Position numbers and translations under genes: made by a program
Shown: positions 12,111 to 23,087 of the stretch, piece after piece
How positions within the stretch are numbered: position 1 is the first letter of the stretch
Layout: each line of letters begins with the position of its first letter
NCBI GenBank assembly: GCA_020631735.1
Contig: CM036159.1
Coordinates: 20,437,511-20,501,510, forward strand
DNA from: Saccharum officinarum
Lineage: Eukaryota > Streptophyta > Magnoliopsida > Poales > Poaceae
Direction: 5' to 3'
Length of the DNA: 64,000 nucleotides
The notes under the pieces: generated by a model
The model's database searches: none
The model's input: the letters and a program-made list of their open reading frames with translations, nothing else
Told to the model about the DNA's origin: nothing

Positions 12111-13131
12111 TGATTTTTTTTATTTGCATATGCATTTGAATTCTACCCGAGTTAAATTTTGATCCATACAAATATAATTAAAATATCCATACAAATAAAC
12201 CAAATTAAACATAACTGTTCGAATAAACCTAATTAAATATAACAGTACAAATAAACCTAACTAACACATGGATCCTACAAACCCGCTGTAACCCTAGCCT
12301 GTCTCCACTGCCAGTAGCGTATGTCTCAGATTATGTAACCATGGTCATTGTCTATGTAATACAAGGCCCGTACAACAACACTCTTCATTGCCTCACAACG
12401 CCGAGGACATGGCATCCCATAGATGTAGCGTACTAACGAACTATGATGATCTAGTTCTGCCTAAATCTCACGCAATACTGGATGTCAGTTGTCATCCTCT
12501 GGCTCATCGCTTCCATGAAGTCTCAGACGTACTCTAGTCGCTTAAGAGCTTGCATGAGAATGGGCTGCAAGCCACATGCAGCATAGGTGAAATCATAGAG
12601 CAAAACCTGTAAGCGGACAAACAAAAAATATCAGGAAGTGCTCACATAATAATAAGAATAAATAAATATTACTCTCATATCATACACGACGTACCACATC
12701 CATATGGTTGAATGTCGCATGCCTATCGCTTACTCGCGACACGTCTAGACTGTGCTCATGTAAAGCTTCTATCTTTAAGGACGAGAAATTAGACTATGCT
12801 CATCTAAAGCTTCTATCTTTAAGGACGAGAAATCAGACATATGGTAGCCAATTTGCTCAATTGCCTGCAAAGAAAGTAACACGACATCGATTTGGGCGCC
12901 TATCTTGGTCAGCGACTATCGTCCAGTCTGCACGATGCCCTAGCGCACCTCATTATTATACCTAATGGGGATGTCGAAGGTAAGACACATCCATAACTCG
13001 CCTCTTTTATCATTCATGACCTCACTTGTCGTCGTCTCGAAGATGTCCCACGCCCCGAGTAGCCATAGTGCTGCTTCCAGCCACTTGACCGGTTTTATAG
13101 TCCGTGACATATGCAACAATCATGTTATGAA

Positions 13132-13134
<3 letters not shown>

Positions 13135-13196
<62 letters not shown>
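13135..13196. repeat. (AT)31 microsatellite
   Basis: 62 uninterrupted bases of alternating A and T lie inside the CACTA-type fragment. The peptide that crosses this run is an artefact. Confidence 0.95.
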
Positions 13197-13199
<3 letters not shown>

Positions 13200-14195
13200 A
13201 AATTATATTAGCACGCAAAATTTAAAATATTTTATACTATTGATGGGTCTAGGTGACGGAAATGGCTCTATCTGGCGATGGCGCGAATGGAAGATCGCTA
13301 GGGTGGAAACGTGGTTCCTGTGGCTCGAGAAGTCCGCCATCATTCATCATAAATAAAAAAAAACATCCCAATAAATATAGAACCCCCATATAAATATGCC
13401 ATGCAACAATATATATTAGAGAAATATATAAAAAATAAATCATCAAAATATATATATGCATGCCAAGTAAACTTAAACATTTTGCACATAATTTTTTTTA
13501 AATTATTAACTCTCATCAAGAAATAATGTTGCTAACAAAGATCTAGAAAACAATAAATGTTTAAGGTTACGTAGAAATGATGTATAAATAAAAATAAAAT
13601 CCACCATTATTATTCTCAATCTAAAAACCACATATTTAAATATTTCTATGCTTATTACTAAAGCACGAAACGATCTATATTATTAGCAATCAAAGATTAG
13701 AAGACGAAGTTGCTAACCTTAAGAAGATTGAAGATGAAGCCGGCGACTGAGAGCAAGAACCTGCTCCCCTAAGCAAGAACACGGATGAACAAGCAAAGAC
13801 TAAAGATTTGATCCGTGTCTCGGACTGAGGGAACAGTGGAAGCGGGGTATATAAAGGTGGGGACCTTTAGTCCCAGTTGGTGGAGCCTACCGGAACTAAA
13901 GGATCAACTTATAGTTCCGGTAGGAGCTAAAACCCGAGATAAAAGGCCAGCAGGACCAAAGGTCCCTGTTGGTGGTTCCAACCGGGATTAAAAAGCAATC
14001 TTTAGTCCTGATTTGAACCACAGACCGGAACTAAAGGTCTCTGCTGCAAAAATCTGTTGCACTATCCGTTAGGCAGGGGATTCTATAGTCCTGTTTGGTG
14101 GTTTTAACCGGGACTAAATCTTCTATTACTTTCGTATCAAATTCCGGTTAGGACTAAAGCCAAAAAAAAAACTAAAAGTCTGTTGTCTGCTAGTG

Positions 14196-16619
14196 TGGTC
14201 ATTGAGAAGCTAGGGATGAACCAGAAACGTTTCTGGCAGAGGTTCTCGTCGATCCAAAGCACTGGTCGCCTTGGTTCTTGGGCGTAGTGGCGCCGGCTCC
14301 GGCTTCGGCGTCGGCGTCGGCCTCTTTTGTTCGACGGCATCGGCATTGGCGTTACCTTGCTTTGGCCACTTTCGGACACAGCTGGCAGCATCTCATGTCT
14401 TTAATCTAGCTAGTTTTGCTTTATCTTTTGCTGCCGCTGCTGCTATCGAGTCACGCATTTTGAGGATTCCGTGCTGATCGCGCGCGGTCTATCCCAAGTA
14501 AAGGATATGGTCATATGGATGCTGATGAATGGGGGAGGAGAGGACTACTGATCGAGAGTTGAGACCACTGCGAATCGTCGGTGCACTCATTGATGGCCGG
14601 CGCCCTAGCCGGAGTGACAAACAAGCCTGCTGCTACCTGATTTGCTACAAGGAAAACTATTACGGGTTCAGTTTCAGGCTTTCAGCTGCATGCATGGGAA
14701 ATTGGGAATTAGGTATTTAGCCATGTCCCTTCCAGTGCCGACCCTACATTTTCGAGAGCTCTGTGCTAGGACAAATCTGACGCCTTAGGCCTTAAGATTG
14801 TTACTAGCAAATATACCCGTCCGTTACAATGAAACTTATATTTTATTATGCATTCACAGGAATGACTTGTAGTTTAGAGATTTATACAATAGTCGCGTTA
14901 TCTGTTTCAATATGTACCAGAATCAAACTTCATATTGTCACTAGACATACTAGCTAAGACGTGTGTTTCTAATTTATATGAGCACGGATCGTGAGTCCGG
15001 GTCAGATACTGATTAGGAGAGATGACAAGGCACTTTTGAAAGTAAAAAAAGACAGATAGAAGAATCATTTTGCTCTTTAATATTAGATATTTATAGTATA
15101 GATATAGATGCACAATCTTTGTCCAAAAAAGGATGCATTTCTAGGTTTGGACTAGAAACAACGCGCGGCGTTGCCGTGCGGCCTCATTGGATGGAACCAG
15201 TTGTGTAGGAGCATAGATCAATTATTGATTAATTTTTTAGCAGGTAGGATGTCTAGCATTTTGAGGTAGTTTGTTATGCGTTTATGTTGCTACGGACCCC
15301 CCCTTTTTTAAACAATGTTTTATAATCTAGAGATTAGCGATTATTTGTCGGCGTAATAGAATACGCAGTATGTGTCGTGGAGTATTCATTTTTTTATAAC
15401 AAAGAAGAGGCGGAAAATATTTAGATACGTTCTAGATTTGTTTTAGTGTATTTACGAATTTTGTGGAATTTATTTGCAAAGGAAAAGGGTGTACTTTGTG
15501 TGTTTGTGAAAATGACCGTAGAGTACCAAAAAGGATTTTAATATTTAGGGTTTTTTGTGGTAGAATTATTGGAGTCGGAGGAAGGATGGATAAGGTATAG
15601 ATTTTGCAAATTTATCGGCGAAATGCAAATGAGAAGAATCTAGAATTTTTTTATGACAGTGAAGAGGCAAAAAATATTTAGGTATGTTCTAGGTTGCTTC
15701 TAGTTTATTTGCGAGGTTACTTCTAGTTTATTTATGTTTTTTTTGGAAATTTTCTACAAACAAGAAGGAGTTATATTGATGTTCCGGGTACGTTTCTCGT
15801 GTGCGCGTAGCAAAGATGCTTGAATAGTGGCAAGCAGTTGTGAATAGTATTTGAACAGGACAGTGACAAAAAAACGATTTTTCACGTGATTCGAGCCGTC
15901 CAATCGAGATCCGATGGCCCGAGATTCACAGGTGACGTGGCCATTGTCACCTGCGCGAGCTTGGCTCACGTTTAGATATATAGAGATTACATCAAACTTC
16001 CATAAGTTTAATTAAGTTTATAGAAAATATTATTAATACTTATTATAACTCTTAATAGATATATTATAAAAAAAGATTCGTAATTAATCTAATGATACTT
16101 ATTCATTATTATATCATTAGTGCTTTTATATATTTGACCCTCAAAAAGTGAGAATTGCATTTTTTTTAGTAGCAAGAGTACCTTTTCACTCTCAAAGTGT
16201 ACATTTTGTACCATTCATATTGGAATAATGGGACAAATGAATCTTGATGAGACAACCCAAGTAATAAGAATTAACTTTCAATGACATATTCTTAGTTCTT
16301 GACCACTAAGAACAATGTCATTATTTCATTAATTGTTAAGAAAAACTAAAAAACGAATGTTTGAGTTGAAACAAAAAAAGGTAGACAAACCAAAGGGCTG
16401 ATAAAATTATTCCTTTTATAAAACAGGTGGCATGCAAAGGGCCAAAAGCATCGAGTTAAACCCTAACCAATGGATCTTTGAATTGAAGAATTATAAGACT
16501 AGTGAACTAAACCGGTTGCAATTAGTATGAAACAAGAAACAAAAAACTTACTAATTCTAGAAGTTTGTCATCACTTCAATTTTGGGAAACAGCACCTAGT
16601 GAAAGTCAAGTTTAAGTTT
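14196..16619. other. Intergenic DNA, no gene supported
   Basis: A GC-rich patch at 14240-14480 gives short open frames but no recognisable protein. From about 14800 to 15970 the DNA is AT-rich and starts with ACTAGCAAATATACCCGTCC. A related motif occurs in reverse near 45874-45902, so this may be part of a dispersed repeat. I see no tRNA or other RNA gene. Confidence 0.4.
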
Positions 16620-17440
16620 TGGGAATTAATGGTAACATTGGTGGAATAAAAAAAATCATGTAAGATGGAAGGTTAAGTGTAGTCCACAAGCAACCATGTG
16701 ATGCAAAAACTCAACAATGTGAAGAGATAGAAGCTAAGAAACGGTACAAGACAATGTGAAGACAAAGGTATATGCACATAGCTTTCTCTTTCACCGGCAT
16801 GAGGTGATTAGAGAAGTAACAATGGCCAAATTGATAGGATAGATAGTCATACTGTTAAGATGGATGATCAGACTAACTCGGCCTTCAGCACTCCGATGGG
16901 TGCACTCCGATGCCCACCAGAGAGATCCAGTGTTGGTCTAAACCCTCCACCTTGCTCCTCTTCTCAAATATGGGATAACCAACACCTTTAGCACTAAGAT
17001 AGTATTTTCAAATCACTTTTCACTGGTTTTCACTTGCTTTTCACATCACTCAATCTTAATGCAAATGCAAGGTTTGATCTCACCTAGTGGCACTAGGTAA
17101 CCGTATTAGCAATGAGCTCTTCCCTCTTTATAGTACGACTATCCATCCTAACAACCTATCTAAAATTATTTGTCTAATCACTTCATGGTCGGTGAAAATA
17201 AACCCTATATTATACCTTTATTTTTTGTTGGATTGGTTTTCATCTCGTCCGATCCAAAGCTTCCATCTCTTCTCATTCACCTTTTTGAGATTTTCCATGT
17301 CATGATCCCTGTCATCTCGTCTCCATAGCCTTATATAGCTCAACCTTGCTTGTGGACTAATCATGACATGTTATCTCACATGAAACATGTTAGTCCACTA
17401 ATGTTGTCTTAATTATCAAAAGCAAAACAGATCTTTTAAA
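16620..17440. repeat. Inverted pair of decayed fragments of the nested solo-LTR family
   Basis: Segment 16680-16865 matches the plus-strand LTR family: TTTCACCGGCATGAGG then GATAGGATAGATAGTCATAC corresponds to 7973-8030. Segment 17050-17435 matches the same family on the minus strand, down to the LTR's first 100 bases near 17340-17435, where TTAATTATCAAAAGCAAAAC is the complement of the LTR start. The two arms face each other around about 16870-17040. Divergence is high and I see no TSD. Confidence 0.6.
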
Positions 17441-19014
17441 GTTACTACCAATAAAACCGTAGGAACTAGCAAGAATTGTTAATACTCTCGTAAGGCCTAA
17501 AATCCCTTTTTACATATAACACCATCCCTACCATATACACCTCTGCCACCATAAACCACCTCCACACATAACCTCTAGCAATTACCTCACCCTAAAGTTA
17601 GGGCTTGTTGAGTAATTTAAGTATTCACCTGTTATTGACTCATGGATATAAACCCTGAGAGGAAGGCTTCGACATCGACGAGAAGGTGCACCATAAGGAT
17701 TAGAAGCCACGCGAAGACCAACGAACCTGCCAAATGTTCTTAGTGTGTAAGGTTTCGAGCACGCTTAAGCATGCCTATGGAATAAAGTGGCTCTACGCTA
17801 TAGGTCCATTGCAGTAGTTTACCACCCTGCAGTAAGTGGTCGACTGCTCCACGGCGGTAGCTTTCCGTTGAGTTATAGTAGTTTCCCTGTTTGATATATA
17901 AGGCCTATGGTTATGCCACATGGACTTAACTATTGGAAGACTCTGCTTTCGTGATGAGTAAAGCTCGGAATTTATTTTAAATCAGTTCACCATATCTATT
18001 CCTTTATTTCCTGTGCATATTTGTGCTTGATACTGACGCAAATACAGATGCACTAGGATTCTCAAAGTGAGGGCCCCTACACTGACACAAGGGTGGTTGT
18101 TTTCTAGAAGGCTTAGTGCTTTTTGTGTTTTCTTTTGTGGTTTAGCTTTTTGAGAGCTTCTTAGGCAGACGAGGACTGAAACTTTATTAATAAAAGATTG
18201 GCCGTGTGTAAAACTCATGTAGAGACCAGAATAACTTTTTTATAAAAAATAGTAGACCTAGTTATGTGCCAGCTGCCAGTGCCACTGGGACCCTGGGAGG
18301 AATAAAATTTCCCGTTTAATGACGATCGAGCAGTCCAGCTAACTTTGGGCCAGAACCATTTGCCAAACCTCAAACTGGGCCGCTCTAGGTGCAAGTGCAA
18401 CGGAAACATGTAACACGGATAGAGCCCGGTCCAAAGCGCAGGCTCGATCCGACGGGGTGAAAAAAGTGTGCAACGGCAACAGCAACGGCTTCATCAGGGA
18501 ACTAACACGACATGGTGACTCGTGCAGGGCATAGTGGCATACCGTGACAATCCCGTGCCGGAACAGGCAGGACACAGCAGCACAGTAGGAGAGGAGCCAG
18601 GTCGCCGACGACGCTGAACCGCGCGCAGGAACCTTTCCGCCCCCGCTGACGCCAAAAGAGTGCAGTATATATATCTTCTTCTCTGTTAGTTCATACATGC
18701 CCGGCAATTTTCTTGCACAAGGCTTTTCAAAAAAGGAAAGTATATATCTGGGGGCGATTTTCGATCCGTACTCAGTACTGTCGTACATACCTGTACATGC
18801 ATGCATGTAGCATGTATCGGGTGTTACCGCAAAGGACCTCGGCACATAGCATCATGTACCGACCACCATACATCTTTTTGGTACGGTATATCACCTACAT
18901 GCCGTTGCCTTAAGTTAAGATCACATTAACAAAGCACGTTGCGTCAGGCCCGGCACACTAATGCTGAACTGAACCGCCGGCAGTAGCAGCTCGTGCCCAG
19001 CGGCCCAGCCCATC
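17441..19014. other. Intergenic DNA downstream of GT14
   Basis: I see no gene. A 168-codon open frame on the minus strand (18845-18339) has no recognisable protein and overlaps the likely 3' flank of the neighbouring gene. The last few hundred bases before 19015 would hold the GT14 3' untranslated region. Confidence 0.45.
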
Positions 19015-19031
19015 TCAGTTGTCGTCTTCTA

Positions 19032-21749
19032 CTACGCACTGCCTGGCCCGGAAGTTCTCCTCCGACAGCAGCGACGTGACGAGCCTCTGCAGCCGCTGGG
19101 CGCCCGGGCCGGCCTTAGGAACGCAGCGTTCCCGACGGCCGCGCACGGATCATCGTCAGTCCCGTTACTGTTCTGCCCGCCGCCGCCGGCAGCTGCAGCT
19201 GCTTGACACCATCCTCCCGGCGCGACCATGCCGGGTCCCCGCCGCCCGAGGATGTCGGCGTCGATCCGGTCCAGCACGGGGTCGTCCCTGAGGAACTTGC
19301 GTGCGAAGGGCGCGTCGCTGGCGACCATGCGGTCCCAGTCGTCGACGGTGAGGTAGTGCGGGTGCTGCATCGGCGGGTTGTCCCAGGAGATGAAGTGCAG
19401 GTCGCTGTTCACCGTGGTGTTGCGGAACTCCTCGGCGTTGCACGCCACCGTGTGGAAGTAGCCCTCCGGGGAGGAGATGAAGTTGGCGTAGTACATGAGC
19501 GCCGTGCGCGGGAGGTTGTCCCAACCCCAGATCAGGTACTCCACGAACGGCCGGGACAGCACCATCCACGCCGAACCTGCAAGCACGATGATTGTTCCGC
19601 TGGTTAGTATGCAACTTCATTCTTATCTTTTAGTTTTCGAACTCTTTTTTTTTTTTGTCTTTGTTGATTTTGTCATGTTGGTTGTGGATAAGGAGTGGCC
19701 GCCCTGCTATTCTGCTGTTCCTTTTAAAAATCTTCCTGAATGTTTCTATTCTGCTGTTTTAGAGAATATCATCCCATTTATATAAGTGCAATTAATCTTT
19801 TTTTAGGTCAATGAAGTCGTTTCCGAAAGAAACAAAACAATACTGCAGACGAATTGAAGGCAGCCATGTCTCCCTATAAGCAATTAGTGATGGTGAAAAA
19901 AAAATAAAGCAACAGGTCAGGGACAAGTGTTCCCAAATTTACTTGACCCAACTTAATTTCGCACATCAAACGAAAAATGTGATTATCAGTGCATCATGAA
20001 AGGAAGTTAGTTGAGCGCGAGATCAAAGAGGGGACACGTTGACAAAATAGTAAAGAAAAGCAAAGAAAACGTGCCCTCCATTTATCAGGAACTGAGTAGT
20101 CAGAGAATCATGCAAAAAAAAACCTCAATATAACCTATACTGCAACATAAGAAAAACAAATGTAGGCCTGAAAGTCAGCAAGATCCAGCATACCCCCAAG
20201 GTTCAAAATCGTTAGTGCAGTAAGCCTGAAAGGTACGTTATGTGCGCAAAACTTTTTCACCATTTCACGGTGAGTAATCCTACCAGCCAACTTGTGGTGA
20301 TTCTGTACCCAAAGTCCCAAACTCCACCCTGTTTTATAACGGGAACAGAGGAATGGGTCCAGGGTCTTGTCCAAAAGGAACAGACTCTAGCGAGTTGCCC
20401 CAGCATTCAAAGCACGCTAGGGTTGCAACCACCAGCTGCTCAACCAACTAAGCAGTGGTAATCGCTTCATGATTCAGACAATTCAGTTCCTTACAATGAC
20501 GACAACTCAAAACGATCTAGCTGGTGGGACTAATTCTCGTGTAGTGTAGACCAATCAACAACTATTATTAAAGAGATAAAGACACAAATAGGCAGTGCCA
20601 CGGGTAGTTGCGTGCTCGCACTAAAAACAGATTCCAGAGATTCTTCTGTCGATGTCAGGTTAACAGTCACGGGTGGACAGACAGAAAGAGCAGTGCACGC
20701 ACCAGTGAATAGCTTGAATGCCGTCGGCAAGCTTCGCCTCTCCGGCATCCAGAACAGATCGCCCTTGTTCTTCATGTACAGCGCTGGGTCTATGATCACC
20801 GGCATCGCCCTCGCAAACCTGACGATATCATATCATCATGGAGTAATCTCGATGAGTTGCCAAGAACAAAATCAACTGAGAACGCACACGCACGTATATA
20901 TAGGAGCTGCAACCAATGCAAGCGGGAGCAGAGCACGTACGCTTTCCAGGAAATGTTACTCGTGTGATCGATGAAGTTGAGATCGCGCGGCAGCTTGGAG
21001 AACACATGCATCAAATCTGCAGCGGCAGGCACAAGCGTCACACACAGGTTCAGCAACCCGACCGATCATCACTGATCATGCATGTCGCGATCGGAGATTC
21101 GGAGGGGGCAAAGAAAAGGGGAACCCAATAATCTTTTACCATCCTGCGTGACGAGCGGGTAGTCGGAGGCGGAGAGGTTGATGAACCAGTCCCAGTCGGC
21201 GCCGCGGCCCCTGCCGTCGCCCCACAGGAGCAGCGCGGCGCCGTGCAGCGTGGTGGTCACCATGGTGGGGCCCCTGTAGGTGACGAGGTTAGCCTTCTCG
21301 ATGACCTTCACGTTGCCCGCCGCGGCGAGCACCGGGTGCGCGGCGACGAAGGCGGCGAGCCCCGCCCGGTCGGCGTCGGGCGCCTGCGCATCCAGGTGGA
21401 GCACGTAGCGGTTCCTCGGGTGGTAGAGCGCCAGCAGGCAGCGCCACATCATGCCGGCGTCCCCGGCCGAGCCGGAGATGAGGTAGGCGAAGCGCGGGAG
21501 GGACGCGGCGGCCGGGGGCGCGGGCGCCGGGCGGGAGAGCGCGGGCTCGACGAAGAAAGGGGGCGGCGCCGAGGAGGGGCGGGACGCGGGGCCGAGGAAG
21601 AGGCGGGAGGTGGTGGCGGAGGAGGGGAGCCGGAACGACGGGGAGGTGGCTAGTAGGAGCAGCAGCGCGAAGAGGCCGCCGGCGGCGACGGCGAGCAGCC
21701 AGCGGAGGTCGACGTGGTGGGCGCGCGGGCACGGGGCGGCGGCCTCCAT
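19032..21749 (-). CDS. GT14 family beta-glucuronosyltransferase-like protein (core-2/I-branching type)
   Basis: The family consists of Golgi type II membrane enzymes. Plant members such as the GlcAT14 group add glucuronic acid to arabinogalactan-protein glycans. There are four exons with GT/AG borders: 21749-21140, 21016-20941, 20809-20703 and 19576-19032 (445 codons). Residues about 17-36 form one membrane anchor after a short cytosolic tail, followed by a Pro/Ala-rich stem. The catalytic domain begins at about residue 84 (LPRFAYLISGSAGD) and contains NLSASDYPLVTQD, ELPRDLNFIDHTS-like, PVIIDPALY, RRSLPTAFKLFTGSAWM, WGWDNLPRTALMYYANF and LHFISWDNPP. These are the expected order and spacing. 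Phases match at all junctions. The last 25 or so residues are out of frame relative to the family: the usual SLLSEENFRARQC-type tail is present in another frame, ending at a stop at 19015-19017. That implies one missing base near 19110. The enzyme core is intact. The exact acceptor sugar is unknown. Confidence 0.93.
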
Positions 21750-23087
21750 GCTTGGTTTCGAGGCTGGCGGAAAAGGCGGGAGCTGGGACTGAGAAGCCGG
21801 CAAGGCGGGGTCGTGCTCTTTATGGCGGCATCGGAGCCGTGACGTAATTCGTGGCGACAAATTTGAATTTCGAATCTGGCAGGTTATGTTATCCCTCACA
21901 GTAGGCCAGCACATTACAGCGCGACGACGACGACGACACGATATGGATTGAGCTTGCCGGCCGGCCACACTAATTAATTAAACCAGCATCTCTGCTTTCG
22001 TGGACCGCGACGTGCGTACGTGTAAGTGCAATGCTGGCTGTTGAGGGCTCGCCGCGTCGTACCCCGGCAGGCGGGCATCACGAGCATGGCCGGCCGTACC
22101 ATCAACTCGTCCACGTCCAGAGAGCCGAGTAGTTGCCCTCATTCATGGGCCCAACGTGGTGGCGCACACGACAGGAGGAGCAGAGGACGCCCCGTTCCAT
22201 AATTCTTGACGGAATTATCACCCGATATGCCGCTTCTCATCAATGAAAAAGAGAACATTCCTACGCACCCAGCGGCGGCGTCCTGTGCCGCTGTGCGAGG
22301 CGAAATCAAGCCTCGATCTTTGCTACCGCCACCGCCACAGGGTTCTGACTTCCGCCACGGGTGCGGTGCCCTGTGCGTGCGTGCAGCCTGCAGTGCGCCT
22401 ACACCTACCGCACCATCCCATTGTAATACTCGCGACGTGTAGCCAATATACAATCCGACCAGGCTCGCGAGCTCTACAACCGATCGTTGACAGCGAGAAG
22501 ATTGCATCCTTGGATTTTTGTTCTGTCTGTTGTTGGATTGTTAAACAAGGCCATGTTGCTCCTGTTTTCCCGTTTGGGCGCCCACACCTCCGCACGATGG
22601 GGCCGACGCGACGGCGGCAACCCATTCCAGCACGGGGACGAGCAACTCCAACTGCCACACGACAGTACGAGAGCGACGTTCCCTGAGGCCAGAACCGAGG
22701 AGAGGAGCCGCTGCGTTGAGGACAAGAAAACAGCCAGGCCCCGATTCCTCCCTCCGCGCCTCCAAACCTTTTCGCCGAACCAATGCTCTAGTGCCGCGCC
22801 AGAACAACGCACAGAATAATACTGTCCATAGGCATCCACAGAACAGATCCCGTTTTCAGCGTTTGTTACTACTCGCGCTACAAACGACACCAATCAGTGC
22901 TTCACATGCCACACCAAAATATGATTACACGCTATGTGGACGTGCTTTCCCACAAAACTTGAGCTAAGACCAATCCAACTCCATTAACACGCAATACAAG
23001 CTGAGTCGCCTGCCAAGGCTGCACAGCAAGCGCCAAGGGAACTATTATACCGCCAGGACGAAAAGGGCTGGGCTGCACATCTCAAGG
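21750..23087. promoter_or_regulatory. Intergenic region: GT14 promoter side and HIPL 3' flank
   Basis: Both flanking genes are on the minus strand. This 1.3 kb therefore holds the upstream region of GT14 and the 3' untranslated region of the HIPL gene. A CATAAAG element lies at about 21819-21825 on the minus strand and could serve as a TATA box, but it is weak. I support no coding sequence here; open frames at 22139-22893 overlap on both strands and look like no known protein. Confidence 0.4.

Larger units (their letters stand above)
10929..14195. mobile_element. CACTA-type DNA transposon fragment, left end missing
   Basis: The right end reads CTGTTGTCTGCTAGTG at 14180-14195, which on the minus strand is CACTAGCAGACAACAG, a CACTA terminus. 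Inside both ends lie subterminal repeats of the TTTAGTCCCGGTTGG / CCAACCGGGACTAAA kind, at 10936-11016 and 13863-14160. The left side starts with the repeat block but I find no CACTA pentamer there, so the left terminus is lost or mutated. The interior is AT-rich with hairpin-like repeats and a long AT microsatellite. I see no intact transposase, so the element is non-autonomous or decayed. Confidence 0.65.

Noticed and set aside
13135..13225. Ile-Tyr repeat peptide
   Set aside because: It is the translation of the AT microsatellite.
18339..18845. 168-codon open frame, minus strand
   Set aside because: No domain, signal or family resemblance, and it lies in the 3' flank of GT14.
21243..21732. 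Long open frames on both strands over GT14 exon 1
   Set aside because: They are shadows of a GC-rich exon; the GT14 frame is the only one with conserved motifs.
22139..22893. Cluster of overlapping frames between GT14 and HIPL
   Set aside because: Equal length on both strands and no recognisable protein; treated as intergenic DNA.
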